Below, piece by piece: positions 1 to 8,013 of a DNA stretch of 64,000 nucleotides. Source of the DNA: Stenotrophomonas sp. SY1. Its GTDB lineage: Bacteria; Pseudomonadota; Gammaproteobacteria; Xanthomonadales; Xanthomonadaceae. Location of the stretch: assembly GCF_021202945.1 (NCBI RefSeq), contig NZ_JAJOYR010000003.1, positions 186,001-250,000 on the forward strand, written 5' to 3'. The notes under the pieces are model-generated. The model was not told where the DNA came from. It searched no databases and worked only from the letters and a program-made list of their open reading frames with translations. A program made the translations under genes and the position numbers. Numbering within the stretch: the stretch's first letter is position 1; each line of letters begins with the position of its first letter.

Positions 1-363
1 CCAGCGCCCGATGATTGCTGCAACAAGGAGACCAAGCAATCCGCCGGTGTAGGTGGCAATGATTGGCAGGTGCGTTGGCTCGTAGGCGCCACGGTCGCCG
101 TAGTTCTCAGGGTAGAAAGAAGGCTCGAGTAGCAGCCATGCGGCGATAGCTCCAAAGACGAGGGCTGCAATGGCAGCGCGGAGTTTGTGGCTGGGTGCAG
201 CGAGATAGGCAACGACTACGACCGCGAGTGCAGCACTGAAACCGGCGCCTGGAAGATGCCAGAATCCAGCAAAGCCAGTTGCAAGGCTTCCAAGCACGCC
301 CGCAACCGAAAAGCCGCCTAGAACAGCAAAGAATGCCAATGCCCATCTCAGAACCATTGCCAT
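1..363 (-). CDS. Integron cassette: small multi-pass membrane protein, cut by window edge
   Basis: The reading frame is open to the left edge, so the C-terminus is missing and 121 codons are visible. It starts at an ATG preceded by GGAG. The translation is very hydrophobic, with about four potential membrane segments: an N-terminal one, one around residues 40-55, one near 62-78 and one at the visible end. A soluble stretch rich in Tyr, Asp and Glu lies between the last two. I do not recognise the family. It is the cassette furthest from the integrase of those visible, in the same orientation as the other six, and bounded on its 5' side by the attC at 376-434. Cassette genes of this kind often encode membrane or export-related proteins of unknown role. 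No function is proposed. Confidence 0.7.
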   Translation of the reverse strand, partial: MAMVLRWALAFFAVLGGFSVAGVLGSLATGFAGFWHLPGAGFSAALAVVVVAYLAAPSHKLRAAIAALVFGAIAAWLLLEPSFYPENYGDRGAYEPTHLPIIATYTGGLLGLLVAAIIGRW

Positions 364-375
364 CTCCTAGGGGGG

Positions 376-434
376 GCTAGCGGCTGAATTAAGCCGCGCC
401 GCGAAGCAGCGTCGCCTTGAATGAATTGTTAGGC
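376..434 (-). repeat. attC: attC recombination site (cassette 6/7 junction)
   Basis: Imperfect inverted repeat with the shared attC body of this array: an AATTAAGCCG arm, a GC-rich centre around CGCGAAGCAGCG, and a CTTGAATGAATT arm ending in the core GTTAGGC. The distal core (GGCTAGC) is degenerate compared with the GCCTAAC seen at sister sites. Cassettes are read on the minus strand. Confidence 0.8.
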
Positions 435-435
435 G

Positions 436-1110
436 TCAATTTAGCGAAGCTGGTTTGCGATGAACAGTCCATTGGCCGTCCTTAAACATGTATAGAGCAG
501 ACGACACCCGCATGTTGTCACTCGACTCGTAAAGGGTGCGAATGTTGCGCTCCAGTAGTGAGACGGCCTGACTGTCAGACACAGGGGCATATATCAGGCC
601 GCCACGCTTTGGTACGCCAACAATCAGTCCGGTCGGGTACTTAACCAGCTGGGTCTGCCAGAACTCATGATCAAGGAAGTAGCTGCTATCCAAATCTGGG
701 GACTCTCCGGCCACCAGCATGATGCCGCCCTCCCATGGTGTTGCTTGAGGTGCTCCGTAACGTCTCTTGATGTTGAAGATGGCAATTTCGGCTGCTTGTT
801 CCGGAGTTAGGCCAAGCTCAGAGAACTCCTCTGCATTGAGATTCTGCATGGAATGCTCGCCGTCGATCACGAACCGCACATGCATGTCACCAATGAGGTC
901 GAACCAGGCGCTATTGATTGTGACTGTCTCGCCATTGTTCAACGTGGCAGTTGTTGGGCCGGTAGCTTTGAACCCGAACTCTTGCTTGTTTGCACCCTCA
1001 ACTTCGCGAAGGATCAGCATAAAGTTCTCATCTGGCGCTTGGCTCTCTGCTGAAAATGTCGGCATTGTGGCTAGTGAAAGGAATAGTGAAATTAGGTACT
1101 TGAGTGCCAT
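436..1110 (-). CDS. Integron cassette: secreted protein of unknown function
   Basis: The 224-residue product starts with a typical Sec signal peptide (hydrophobic core LISLFLSLATMPTF, likely cleavage after FSA near residue 21), so it should be periplasmic or secreted. The mature part is soluble and mixed alpha/beta, with a helical motif around residues 95-117 (LNAEEFSELGLTPEQAAEIA) and a Gly/Pro-rich segment after it. There are no catalytic motifs I can name. It loosely resembles DUF1444/YtpQ-type proteins in the TPEQA region, but this is a weak impression. The gene fills its cassette almost exactly between two attC sites, and its base composition is lower in GC than the ilvD side, as expected of acquired cassettes. 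It probably depends on transcription from the integron promoter or a promoter within a cassette. Confidence 0.7.
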   Translation of the reverse strand: MALKYLISLFLSLATMPTFSAESQAPDENFMLILREVEGANKQEFGFKATGPTTATLNNGETVTINSAWFDLIGDMHVRFVIDGEHSMQNLNAEEFSELGLTPEQAAEIAIFNIKRRYGAPQATPWEGGIMLVAGESPDLDSSYFLDHEFWQTQLVKYPTGLIVGVPKRGGLIYAPVSDSQAVSLLERNIRTLYESSDNMRVSSALYMFKDGQWTVHRKPASLN

Positions 1111-1125
1111 GATCTTTCCATTGAC

Positions 1126-1187
1126 GCCTAACGCCTGAACTAAGCCGGCGCTGCGAAGCAGCGGTCGGCTTGAATGAATTGCTGGGC
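1126..1187 (-). repeat. attC: attC recombination site (cassette 5/6 junction)
   Basis: Bounded by GCCTAAC on the left and the variant core GCTGGGC on the right. Arms TAAGCCG and CGGCTTGAATGAATT flank a GCGAAGCAGCG centre. The altered right core (GCTGGGC instead of GTTAGGC) may lower recombination at this site. Confidence 0.82.
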
Positions 1188-1193
1188 TACAAG

Positions 1194-1517
1194 CTAGCGG
1201 AAATGCACTTGCGATCCGTACACAACCTCACCAGCTCGGATTCGTAGTTCTACGTCCGAAAGGCGCTGGTTGATCTTGCGCCAATGCCTCACCTTATGCG
1301 CCAAGAGCGGCAGGCCGAACAGAAGATAGGTGGCTGCGGCTAGGAAAACAGCCGCTGAAATTTCGTGAGGTCGCAGCCAGAGCCATGCCGTGACAACGAG
1401 AGCGCTGAAGATGAGTCCGCCCACTGCTGCAGCAAGAATTGACCGTGATCGCATAACTGATACGGCTTTACGGACGTATGAAAGATCATCAAGCGATATG
1501 CGATCGGAGCTTTCCAT
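1194..1517 (-). CDS. Integron cassette: two-segment membrane protein
   Basis: The product has 107 residues and two clear transmembrane segments (about residues 27-48 and 55-73) joined by a short loop, with a charged N-terminus (SSDRISLDDLSYVRK) and a cytoplasmic-looking, Arg-rich C-terminal tail. This resembles the general layout of small two-TM proteins found in cassettes, but no named family is evident. The start codon lies just inside the attC at 1521-1580 and the stop lies just inside the attC at 1126-1187, so the cassette has almost no non-coding sequence. Function unknown; membrane location is the only supported statement. Confidence 0.7.
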   Translation of the reverse strand: MESSDRISLDDLSYVRKAVSVMRSRSILAAAVGGLIFSALVVTAWLWLRPHEISAAVFLAAATYLLFGLPLLAHKVRHWRKINQRLSDVELRIRAGEVVYGSQVHFR

Positions 1518-1520
1518 GTG

Positions 1521-1580
1521 GCCTAACTCTGGAATTAAGCCGACCCGCGAAGCGGGTTCGGCTTGAATGAACTGTTAGGG
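1521..1580 (-). repeat. attC: attC recombination site (cassette 4/5 junction)
   Basis: Left core GCCTAAC, then AATTAAGCCGACCCGC, the central GCGAAGCGGG, then TTCGGCTTGAATGAACT and right core GTTAGGG. The two arms pair over most of their length. Confidence 0.85.
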
Positions 1581-2117
1581 CTCACTAGTGCTAGCTTTGC
1601 GCCAAAATCGCTTCTCAACTCTTCTAACATTTGGCGTCTCCGCTAGCGTGGGCAGGTACTCGCTCAACTGAAAAAGTTCCCGATCCGCTAGATTTCCCAA
1701 GAATGGCTTTACCCTGACGAGATTGCCGTAGTGCCTAGCTAATTTTGCAGGCGTGTCATCCACCATCAACACGTGCTCAAGTTTATAGCCGCGTCTCTTT
1801 AACTTGTCGAGATTCTTTGCCCATTCGTAGTCATGGTGCTCTGGGTCAAAACGCATCGTACAGCGCTCCCTAGACCACACGAATTTGAGATCGACATCGT
1901 ATGGAAATATGTTTTCCACAACGGGAGCGGCGTAAAGACGAGTGGACGAGGTCCAAACTGCTAAGTGAAACTGCGATGTCACCTTTGATAGGAACAGGTC
2001 AAGTCCAGGGCGCTTATACACAGCGTACGGCCCAACCTCGAAGTCAGGGTCGCGATCTAGGTAGCCCTCAGTCGCGTGGATGAGTGTTTCATCAAGATCA
2101 AGAATTAAGAGTTTCAT
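1575..2117 (-). CDS. Integron cassette: HAD-superfamily (FCP/NIF-like) phosphatase
   Basis: The 180-residue product opens with the HAD motif I sequence LDLDETL (nucleophile Asp7 and general acid Asp9), followed by a segment typical of NLI-interacting/FCP1-type phosphatases (YKRPGLDLFL, then LAVWTSS with the motif II Ser/Thr). A motif III/IV Asp pair is present in LMVDDTP. These enzymes dephosphorylate proteins or small phospho-compounds through an aspartyl-phosphate intermediate with Mg2+. All core residues look present, so activity is plausible, but the substrate cannot be read from sequence. A distant relative, with the second Asp replaced by Glu, lies at 54995-55462 in the island. The last bases overlap the attC at 1521-1580. 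Confidence 0.8.
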   Translation of the reverse strand: MKLLILDLDETLIHATEGYLDRDPDFEVGPYAVYKRPGLDLFLSKVTSQFHLAVWTSSTRLYAAPVVENIFPYDVDLKFVWSRERCTMRFDPEHHDYEWAKNLDKLKRRGYKLEHVLMVDDTPAKLARHYGNLVRVKPFLGNLADRELFQLSEYLPTLAETPNVRRVEKRFWRKASTSEP

Positions 2118-2133
2118 GTGGTGCTTGATTTGA

Positions 2134-2194
2134 GCTCTAACGCCTGAATTAAGCCGAGCCGCGAAGCGGGTTCGGCTTGAATGAATTGTTAGGC
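2134..2194 (-). repeat. attC: attC recombination site (cassette 3/4 junction)
   Basis: Degenerate left core CTCTAAC, arm CTGAATTAAGCCGAG, central GCGAAGCGGG, arm TTCGGCTTGAATGAATT and consensus right core GTTAGGC. Confidence 0.85.
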
Positions 2195-2527
2195 GCCAAG
2201 TGACGGGTTCCCTGCGTAATACTGACCCAGTAGAGCTTGGGTGAGAAGCGAGTAGGTTTTCTCGGGCTTCGAATCATTGGCTACGAACCTGATGTGAGAT
2301 ATCCAGTACGAAGTGCCAAGCTCGGCATTTGCCTGCCGCAGACCTTCCATCACCGCTGAAACAACCTTGCTCTCATCTAGCAGCGTCGAGGAAAAGCCAG
2401 CCAATGGGCGCGCATCTACATCGACCGCGTCTGGCTCCGTCATGGAAAGTCGTATTTGCAGGATATTGTCCTGCCCCCCGGTGATTCGGGAAACAGACAA
2501 GTAGTCATCAACTCGACAGAAATGCAT
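2189..2527 (-). CDS. Integron cassette: small soluble protein, unknown
   Basis: The 112-residue product is soluble, with no membrane segment or signal peptide. The centre reads as an alternating strand/helix protein (IRLSMTEPDAVDVDARPLAG, then a helix with LRQANAELG), and there is an aromatic-rich segment, TSYWISHIRFVANDS. The end overlaps the attC core. No family is recognised and no catalytic motif stands out. The gene fits tightly in its cassette between two attC sites. It may be an enzyme subunit or an immunity-like protein, but nothing in the sequence decides this. Confidence 0.65.
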   Translation of the reverse strand: MHFCRVDDYLSVSRITGGQDNILQIRLSMTEPDAVDVDARPLAGFSSTLLDESKVVSAVMEGLRQANAELGTSYWISHIRFVANDSKPEKTYSLLTQALLGQYYAGNPSLGA

Positions 2528-2531
2528 TGGG

Positions 2532-2591
2532 GCCTAACACCAGAGTTAAGCCGCGTCGCGAAGCGACGTCGGCTTGAATGAATTGTTAGGC
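2532..2591 (-). repeat. attC: attC recombination site (cassette 2/3 junction)
   Basis: Consensus cores GCCTAAC and GTTAGGC flank AGTTAAGCCGCGTC, the central GCGAAGCGAC, and GTCGGCTTGAATGAATT. One of the best-conserved sites in the array. Confidence 0.87.
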
Positions 2592-2594
2592 ATC

Positions 2595-3020
2595 TTACCC
2601 GGAAGGTGTCAGCCGCAAATGGGTGCCGCAAGTTTTATGTCTTTTCCCATTCCACGACATGGCTGCTTCTGTGTCGAATGAGCGCCCGCAATATGGGCAA
2701 CGCGCGAAGCCATTTGAATGAATCTTGGCCTCAAGAACGCCGCGATCTAACGCCTCCGACTCCCGTTTGGCGCGTGCTGTCTCGGATTTGAGGCGAAGTT
2801 CCGCTAGGGTCGGTGCCAGCTCGGTAATACCCCATTCGCAATTGCAGGAATTGCAATGCCATTGATGGGATGTTTCCGAGACGTCGCAGCCACCCAGGAC
2901 AGCTTTTCCGGAGGACAACTCACTTTCCAGCGGAAGAATGTCGACGAAGCCATACACGATCCGTGCAATGCTCACCGATCCGCAAGAAGGGCAGTTGGCT
3001 GGATATGCGAGATGGTTCAC
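2595..3020 (-). CDS. Integron cassette: zinc-ribbon protein
   Basis: The 141-residue product has three Cys-pair motifs: CPSC near residue 11, CNSCNC around residues 56-61, and CPYC near residue 109, followed by a late HKTCGTH that could supply further ligands. This pattern fits zinc ribbons or rubredoxin-like knuckles that bind Zn2+ structurally or contact nucleic acid or protein. Between the second and third pair is a long charged helix (LAELRLKSETARAKRESEAL) likely to form a coiled coil. No enzyme motif is seen. Role unknown; a metal-binding adaptor or nucleic-acid-binding protein is the most that can be inferred. Confidence 0.7.
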   Translation of the reverse strand: MNHLAYPANCPSCGSVSIARIVYGFVDILPLESELSSGKAVLGGCDVSETSHQWHCNSCNCEWGITELAPTLAELRLKSETARAKRESEALDRGVLEAKIHSNGFARCPYCGRSFDTEAAMSWNGKRHKTCGTHLRLTPSG

Positions 3021-3025
3021 AAGAT

Positions 3026-3085
3026 GCCTAACGCCAGAGTTAAGGCGAGCCGCGAAGCGGCTTCGCCTTGAGCGAATTGTTAGGT
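3026..3085 (-). repeat. attC: attC recombination site (cassette 1/2 junction)
   Basis: Left core GCCTAAC, arm AGTTAAGGCGAGC, centre GCGAAGCGGC, arm TTCGCCTTGAGCGAATT, right core GTTAGGT. The arm bases covary relative to sister sites (AAGGCGA pairs with TTCGCCTT), which supports a selected hairpin rather than chance similarity. Confidence 0.85.
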
Positions 3086-3103
3086 TGCCACCTCAAGCGG
3101 GCC

Positions 3104-3406
3104 TTACTTTTGATCATAAGAGCGGAAGAGCTGGAAGCTACCCCAGGTAGCCAGAATAGTTGCTAGCGCTCCAAGAGGGATGGAGAGGTGGTACAGATTC
3201 AACGCTTGACTCTCACTCGATGAAAAGAAGTATGGATAACTAGCCAAGGCAGAGGCTGCGAAGGCGAAGATCGTGGAGTTGGCCAACGTAAGGAAGAATT
3301 TATGTTTGTGCTTGCGATAGGCGCGAATCTGCAGACAGAGAATGATGACCCCGCAAATGAAGCCTAGGATGACTTGAATCTGTACCAGCGGTATCAGTGA
3401 TTGCAT
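3104..3406 (-). CDS. Integron cassette 1: three-segment membrane protein
   Basis: The 100-residue product has three hydrophobic segments (about residues 9-26, 38-57 and 72-92), separated by a basic loop (RAYRKHKHK) and a Ser-rich loop. This is the cassette nearest the integrase and so the most recently inserted one if the usual integron order holds; it would also be best expressed from a promoter in the attI/intI region. The N-terminal segment resembles small quaternary-ammonium-type or holin-like proteins only in general hydrophobicity, so I do not assign a family. Confidence 0.68.
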   Translation of the reverse strand: MQSLIPLVQIQVILGFICGVIILCLQIRAYRKHKHKFFLTLANSTIFAFAASALASYPYFFSSSESQALNLYHLSIPLGALATILATWGSFQLFRSYDQK

Positions 3407-3422
3407 GGGATCGCTCTTGACA

Positions 3423-3587
3423 ACCTAACTCTAAGTAGACCGCCGAACAGCGGTGTAGCACGAGTATCGCCGGTTCCGGACAGGTTTCAAACCAATAAAT
3501 TCTCACTGAAAATCAATCAATTAACCCATCCCCGCTGAAGGACCTTGGCCCCAGGCTCGCAGAAAACTACCGCTTGAGGGCCGTGAT
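3423..3587. other. attI: attI-side recombination region and intI/cassette promoter region
   Basis: The first cassette ends at ACCTAAC (3423-3429), the complement of a GTTAGGT core, so recombination of new cassettes should occur here. The following roughly 155 bases up to the integrase start hold no gene. By analogy with known integrons they should carry attI, the intI promoter and the cassette promoter Pc, but I cannot point to convincing -35/-10 pairs. A GAGGG ribosome site for intI is at 3576-3580. Confidence 0.6.
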
Positions 3588-4667
3588 ATGGATTACACCC
3601 CCGTTTCGTCCGGCGTAATACACAGCCGACCGCCAAAGCTTCTGGATCAGGTGCGCCAACAGATCTGCGTGCGGCATTACAGCCGTCGTACCGAACAGGC
3701 CTACGTGGGATGGATCCGGCGCTTCATCCTGGCCAATGGCAAGCGTCATCCAATAGAGATGGGAAGCGATGAGGTTGCGGCGTTCCTCAGTGCATTGGCA
3801 ACCGAAGGGAACGTCGCTGCTTCGACGCAGAACCAGGCCCAGGCGGCGCTGCTGTTTCTGTATCGCGAAGTGCTGGGGGTTCAACTGCCCTGGATGGAGA
3901 GTGTGGTGCGCGCGAAACGACCCAAGCGCCTGCCCGTGGTGCTTTCCGTTGACGAGGTTGGCTGCCTTTTCGCGGCGATGCCGGAAGGCACCACGGCGAT
4001 GATGGTGCGATTGTTGTACGGAAGCGGCATGCGTTTGATGGAATGCCTGCGCCTGAGGGTCAAGGATGTGGACTTCGCGCGCGCAGGAATCTGTGTGCGT
4101 AGCGGCAAGGGCAACAAGGACCGCCGCGTGCCGCTGCCGTTGTCATTGAGCGGGCCGTTGCAACGGCAACGTGCCCGGGTGCTGCTGCTGCATGCCTCGG
4201 ATCTGGCTGCTGGAAGAGGACGGGTGCATCTGCCGCATGCACTTGCGCGCAAGTATCCCAACGCGGACAGGGAGCCGGGTTGGCAGTATCTGTTTCCCTC
4301 CAGCAAAGTATCGCGCGACCCGCGCACGGGGCGATGCGGGCGACACCATGTCAGTGAGGAGGCACTGCAACGGGCGGTAAAGCGTGCACGGCAGCAGGTG
4401 GGCATTCTCAAGCCGGCGACCTGCCATACCTTGCGCCATTCGTTCGCCACGCATTTGTTGGATGCAGGGTGCGATATCCGCACCCTGCAGGAACTGCTCG
4501 GGCACAAGGACGTGGCCACCACGCAGCTTTATACCCATGTGCTGGGTCGCGGTGCGGGAGGCCTGCTCAGCCCACTGGATCGCCTGCCTGCGTCGCCACC
4601 GGCAGTGCCTGCGGCGCAGGATGAAGCTCACTCGCCGGAAATCGGCGTGAAACGCGCCACCCCATAG
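3588..4667 (+). CDS. intI: Integron integrase (tyrosine recombinase)
   Basis: This 359-residue recombinase captures and excises gene cassettes at attI and attC sites. All catalytic residues can be seen: Arg149 in GSGMRLME, His280 and Arg283 in HTLRHSFATHLL, His306 in LLGHKD and Tyr315 in TTQLYTHV. The insertion that separates IntI proteins from other tyrosine recombinases lies between about residues 215 and 255 (with YLFPSSK and RHHVSE). The N-terminal SAM-like DNA-binding domain starts with VRHYSRRTEQAYVGWIRRFI. There is no internal stop or frameshift, which is notable because Xanthomonas relatives often carry broken copies. The gene points away from the cassettes and towards ilvD, the placement known for Xanthomonadaceae chromosomal integrons. 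Its 3' end overlaps the convergent gene at 4628-5233 by 40 bases. The start has GAGGG a few bases upstream. Confidence 0.95.
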   Translation: MDYTPVSSGVIHSRPPKLLDQVRQQICVRHYSRRTEQAYVGWIRRFILANGKRHPIEMGSDEVAAFLSALATEGNVAASTQNQAQAALLFLYREVLGVQLPWMESVVRAKRPKRLPVVLSVDEVGCLFAAMPEGTTAMMVRLLYGSGMRLMECLRLRVKDVDFARAGICVRSGKGNKDRRVPLPLSLSGPLQRQRARVLLLHASDLAAGRGRVHLPHALARKYPNADREPGWQYLFPSSKVSRDPRTGRCGRHHVSEEALQRAVKRARQQVGILKPATCHTLRHSFATHLLDAGCDIRTLQELLGHKDVATTQLYTHVLGRGAGGLLSPLDRLPASPPAVPAAQDEAHSPEIGVKRATP

Positions 4668-5233
4668 CGGTCGCATTCGAACGTGTAGCGGGCGGGATCG
4701 ACGACCCGGGCTATAAGCTCACAGGCCTGCTCCTCGGTACGGCGGCCGCAGGCGATGCTGGTGAAATCCAATGGTGCATCCAGCACGATATGCGCCGGCC
4801 CATGCATGCCATCGCAGTGTCCGTGCAGGTGGATCCACAGGCGGCCGTCGATCTCGCGCAGCTCGAACGCGCCGTCGGTCAGGCCGAGATGCTCGCCGGT
4901 GTAGACCAGCACTTCAGGCTCGTCCTTCTGGGTCAGTTCAATGCGTTTGCCGGCGATATCGCTCCATCGCATCACTTCACCCGGACCACTGTGGAAGGCG
5001 GGGCAGTCGTGGATGCGCAGGTGCAGGCTGTCCGGTGGCAGTGCGTCTTCGTCCAGCAGCGTGTCATCGGGGTCGATGCGTTCGGCCTGGATGTCGAAAT
5101 CCCAGACGAGGGCAGGAGCGCGTTCGTCCACGAACGCACCCAGCTGTGCTTCGGTCAGCCGGTAGGGCTGATCGTTCCAATGACAGGTCGCCTGGAGCGG
5201 GAGTGAGGGCGGGCAGGGTGGAATGGTATTCAT
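4628..5233 (-). CDS. Conserved-looking hypothetical protein between intI and ilvD
   Basis: The soluble 201-residue product has no membrane segment. The first half is acidic (repeated Asp/Glu, with ERIDPDDTLLDEDALP) and the second half contains LRIHDCPAFHSGPGEVMRW and a His-rich stretch, WIHLHGHCDGMHG, that could bind metal. The C-terminus (YTFECDRYGVARF) runs under the 3' end of the integrase gene. No family is recognised. High GC and backbone-like codon use suggest it is a chromosomal gene next to ilvD rather than a cassette. It is read in the same direction as ilvD, 30 bases downstream of it, so co-transcription is possible. Confidence 0.75.
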   Translation of the reverse strand: MNTIPPCPPSLPLQATCHWNDQPYRLTEAQLGAFVDERAPALVWDFDIQAERIDPDDTLLDEDALPPDSLHLRIHDCPAFHSGPGEVMRWSDIAGKRIELTQKDEPEVLVYTGEHLGLTDGAFELREIDGRLWIHLHGHCDGMHGPAHIVLDAPLDFTSIACGRRTEEQACELIARVVDPARYTFECDRYGVARFTPISGE

Positions 5234-5263
5234 GCCACCAGTCTGCCGCCCTCAAGGGGCGCG

Positions 5264-7102
5264 TCAACCGTCGAGCAATGCCTTGTCGCGCACGGCGCCC
5301 TTGTCGGCGCTGGTGGCCAACAACGCATAGGCCTTGAGCGCGGTGGTGACCTTGCGTGGACGCAGTTCGGCTGGCTTCCAGCCGGTTGCATCCTGTTCGC
5401 TGCGACGGCGTGCAAGCTCGGCCTCATCCACCAGCAGATTGATGCCACGTTGCGGGATGTCGATGCGGATGCGGTCGCCATCGCGGACCAGGCCTATGGC
5501 GCCGCCAGCAGCTGCTTCCGGTGAACAGTGGCCGATGCTCAGGCCCGACGTGCCACCGGAGAAACGACCGTCGGTGAGCAGCGCGCAGGCTTTGCCCAGA
5601 CCTTTGGATTTGAGATAGCTGGTCGGGTAAAGCATTTCCTGCATGCCCGGGCCACCCTTGGGGCCTTCGTAGCGGATCACCACCACGTCGGCGGCCTGCA
5701 CCTCGTTGCCGAGGATGCCCTTCACCGCAGCGTCCTGGCTTTCGTAGACGCGTGCATTGCCTTCGAACACGTGGATGGATTCGTCCACACCGGCGGTCTT
5801 CACCACGCAGCCATCGGCGGCGAGGTTTCCATACAACACGGCCAGCCCGCCTTCGTTGGAGAAGGCGTGGGCCACGTCGCGGATGCAGCCTTCGGCGCGG
5901 TCAACATCCAGCGACGGCCAGCGCGTGGACTGGCTGAAAGCCACCTGCGTCGGGATGCCCGCCGGGCCGGCCTTGTAGAACTGATGGACGGTCTGGTCCT
6001 TGGTTTGGGTGACATCCCATTGCGCGATGGCTGCGCCGAGCGTGCGGCTGTGCACGGTGGCTGCGTCGGTATGCAGCAGGCCACCGCGTGCAAGTTCGCC
6101 CAGGATGGCCATGATGCCGCCGGCGCGATGCACGTCTTCGATGTGATACTTCTGCGTGTTCGGCGCCACCTTGCACAACTGCGGTACGCGTCGCGACAGA
6201 CGGTCGATGTCGCGCTGGTCGAACGCCACTTCGGCTTCCTGCGCGGCGGCCAGCAGGTGCAGGATGGTGTTGGTGGAGCCGCCCATGGCGATATCCAGCG
6301 TCATTGCATTCTCGAATGCCTCGAACGTGGCAATGCCGCGTGGCAGCACGTTGGCTTCCTCGCCGCCGTACCAGCGGTGGCACAGCTCGACGATCAGGCG
6401 GCCGGCGCGCTTGAACAACGCCTCGCGATCGCTGTGTGTTGCCACCACGGTGCCGTTACCCGGCAGCGACAGGCCCAGCGCTTCGGTCAGGCAGTTCATC
6501 GAGTTGGCGGTGAACATGCCCGAGCACGAACCGCAGGTGGGGCAGGCGCTGCGTTCGATGGCGGCGACCTGCTCATCGCTGACCGCCTCGTCACCGGCAG
6601 CGACCATCGCATCGATCAGGTCCAGCTTGTGATCGGCCAGCTTGGTCTTGCCTGCTTCCATCGGACCGCCGGACACGAACACGGCCGGAATGTTCAGGCG
6701 CAACGCAGCCATCAACATGCCGGGGGTGATCTTGTCGCAGTTGGAAATGCACACCAGCGCGTCGGCGCAATGTGCATTGGCCATGTATTCGACCGAGTCG
6801 GCGATGATCTCGCGACTGGGCAGCGAATACAGCATGCCGTCGTGGCCCATGGCGATGCCGTCGTCCACGGCGATGGTGTTGAATTCCTTGGCCACGCCAC
6901 CGGCTGCTTCGATCTCGCGTGCGACGAGCTGGCCGAGGTCCTTCAGGTGCACGTGGCCGGGCACGAACTGGGTGAAGGAGTTGACCACCGCGACAATCGG
7001 CTTGTGGAAATCGCCGTCGGTCATGCCGGTGGCGCGCCACAGGGCGCGGGCGCCGGCCATGTTGCGGCCGGCGGTGGAGGTTTTTGAGCGGTATTCAGGC
7101 AT
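5264..7102 (-). CDS. ilvD: Dihydroxy-acid dehydratase
   Basis: IlvD converts 2,3-dihydroxy-isovalerate and 2,3-dihydroxy-3-methylvalerate to the 2-keto acids that precede valine, leucine and isoleucine. The 612-residue length is normal. The start [21 protein letters not shown] is the expected N-terminus; an upstream frame extension to 7312 is rejected because it runs through repeat DNA. Iron-sulphur and active-site signatures are visible: [34 protein letters not shown], and the C-terminal [24 protein letters not shown] signature. Cytoplasmic, single gene; the integron integrase lies 600 bases downstream, making ilvD the anchoring gene of the chromosomal integron. Confidence 0.97.
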   Translation of the reverse strand: MPEYRSKTSTAGRNMAGARALWRATGMTDGDFHKPIVAVVNSFTQFVPGHVHLKDLGQLVAREIEAAGGVAKEFNTIAVDDGIAMGHDGMLYSLPSREIIADSVEYMANAHCADALVCISNCDKITPGMLMAALRLNIPAVFVSGGPMEAGKTKLADHKLDLIDAMVAAGDEAVSDEQVAAIERSACPTCGSCSGMFTANSMNCLTEALGLSLPGNGTVVATHSDREALFKRAGRLIVELCHRWYGGEEANVLPRGIATFEAFENAMTLDIAMGGSTNTILHLLAAAQEAEVAFDQRDIDRLSRRVPQLCKVAPNTQKYHIEDVHRAGGIMAILGELARGGLLHTDAATVHSRTLGAAIAQWDVTQTKDQTVHQFYKAGPAGIPTQVAFSQSTRWPSLDVDRAEGCIRDVAHAFSNEGGLAVLYGNLAADGCVVKTAGVDESIHVFEGNARVYESQDAAVKGILGNEVQAADVVVIRYEGPKGGPGMQEMLYPTSYLKSKGLGKACALLTDGRFSGGTSGLSIGHCSPEAAAGGAIGLVRDGDRIRIDIPQRGINLLVDEAELARRRSEQDATGWKPAELRPRKVTTALKAYALLATSADKGAVRDKALLDG

Positions 7103-7224
7103 GGGGCGAGCAGGTACGGGCTGGCAGAAACGCAGTGGCATCGATTCTGCATGAAGATCCCGGTTGCTGTTGCAACCATCCGGCGGGGTGGAACGGTTGG
7201 ACGATACCGAGGCGCCGCAGGCGC

Positions 7225-7339
7225 GTAGGAGCGGCTTCAGCCGCGAAGCCAGGAGCCCTTCCGTATGTCTGACGCCTGCAATTGCAGTCACGCCTTCGAC
7301 CGGTACCTTCACCAGCTTCGCAGCCGAGGCCGCTCCTAC
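7225..7339. repeat. Inverted pair of GTAGGAGCGG-type REP elements
   Basis: GTAGGAGCGGCTTCAGCCGC at the left is answered by an inverted copy (GCAGCCGAGGCCGCTCCTAC) at the right, about 65 bases apart. Each copy is itself a small hairpin. This is the layout of a REP doublet (REPIN) and it fills most of the 340-base gap between ilvD and the next gene. The rest of the gap should hold the promoters of both divergent genes, but none is obvious. Confidence 0.75.
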
Positions 7340-7442
7340 CCGGGCGCACCTGAAAACCGGTTCAGCTTTGGGACTGTGCCGATTTACGCCTCCCAGGCCG
7401 GATCAGGCATCATTCGGAAACAACTTTCACGGGGAATCGACC

Positions 7443-8009
7443 ATGAAGCGATCCAGGACCACCGCGCTGCTGCTGATGAGCGCCGCGCCACTGCTGTTCA
7501 CCGCCTGCCAGAAGGAAGAAACGGTGCAGGTCAAGGAAGGGCTGTACACCTCGGTGGAGGCCTGCAGCGAGGCCACGGGCGATCCGTCCAGCTGCCGCCA
7601 GGCATTTGCCACCGCGCAGCAGCAGTCGGCCGATGCGGCGCCCAAGTACGCCAGCAAGGAAGAGTGCGCCAAGGAATACCCGGCCGAGCAGTGCGTTCAG
7701 CAGCAGACCAGCGCCGGCACTTCGTTCATCGGGCCGATGATGATGGGCTTCTTCATGTCGCAGATGCTCAACAGCGGCCGTGGCGCCGTGGCGGCACCGC
7801 CGGCCGCGCAGCCGGCCTTCAAGGACAACGCCAACGGTTGGGCCAAGCCGGCCGCGCCGGGCGGCACCGGCGGCCTGAACACCGGCAGCGGCATCGGTGC
7901 CGGCAAGGCCGGCCTGGCGCCGGTGACCAGTGAGCCGAACCGTGCCGTGACTGCCAGCCGTGGCGGCTTCGGTGCGCGCAGCGGTGGCCGCAGCAGCGTC
8001 GGCGGTTGA
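7443..8009 (+). CDS. DUF1190 (YgiB-like) lipoprotein
   Basis: The 188-residue product has a lipoprotein signal: a basic start (MKRSRT), a hydrophobic core and a lipobox-like LLFTAC with Cys20 as the lipidation site. The mature part shows the DUF1190 pattern: LYTSVEACSEATGDPSSCRQAF, then YASKEECAKEYPAEQC, then a hydrophobic GPMMMGFFMSQML, then a long Gly/Ala/Ser-rich tail. In E. coli the homologue ygiB is linked to ygiC, as here (next gene starts four bases after the stop). Biochemical role is unknown; an outer-membrane or periplasmic lipoprotein acting with the ATP-grasp partner is inferred. The GGGGAATCGACC before ATG supports this start. Confidence 0.88.
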   Translation: MKRSRTTALLLMSAAPLLFTACQKEETVQVKEGLYTSVEACSEATGDPSSCRQAFATAQQQSADAAPKYASKEECAKEYPAEQCVQQQTSAGTSFIGPMMMGFFMSQMLNSGRGAVAAPPAAQPAFKDNANGWAKPAAPGGTGGLNTGSGIGAGKAGLAPVTSEPNRAVTASRGGFGARSGGRSSVGG

Positions 8010-8013
8010 TGCA

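Noticed and set aside
376..3085. CRISPR-like or REP interpretation of the regularly spaced repeats
   Set aside because: Spacing follows gene lengths, the sites carry GTTRRRY cores and lie beside an integron integrase, so they are attC sites.
1..4667. Class 1 mobile integron
   Set aside because: No qacE/sul1-type 3' segment or resistance cassettes; attC family and ilvD placement fit a chromosomal Xanthomonadaceae integron.
5528..7087. Plus-strand open frame of 519 codons opposite ilvD
   Set aside because: His/Val/Gly-rich shadow of ilvD; no motifs, and ilvD is certain.
7103..7312. N-terminal extension of ilvD
   Set aside because: Runs through the REP pair and gives no family similarity; MPEYRSKT is the usual IlvD start.
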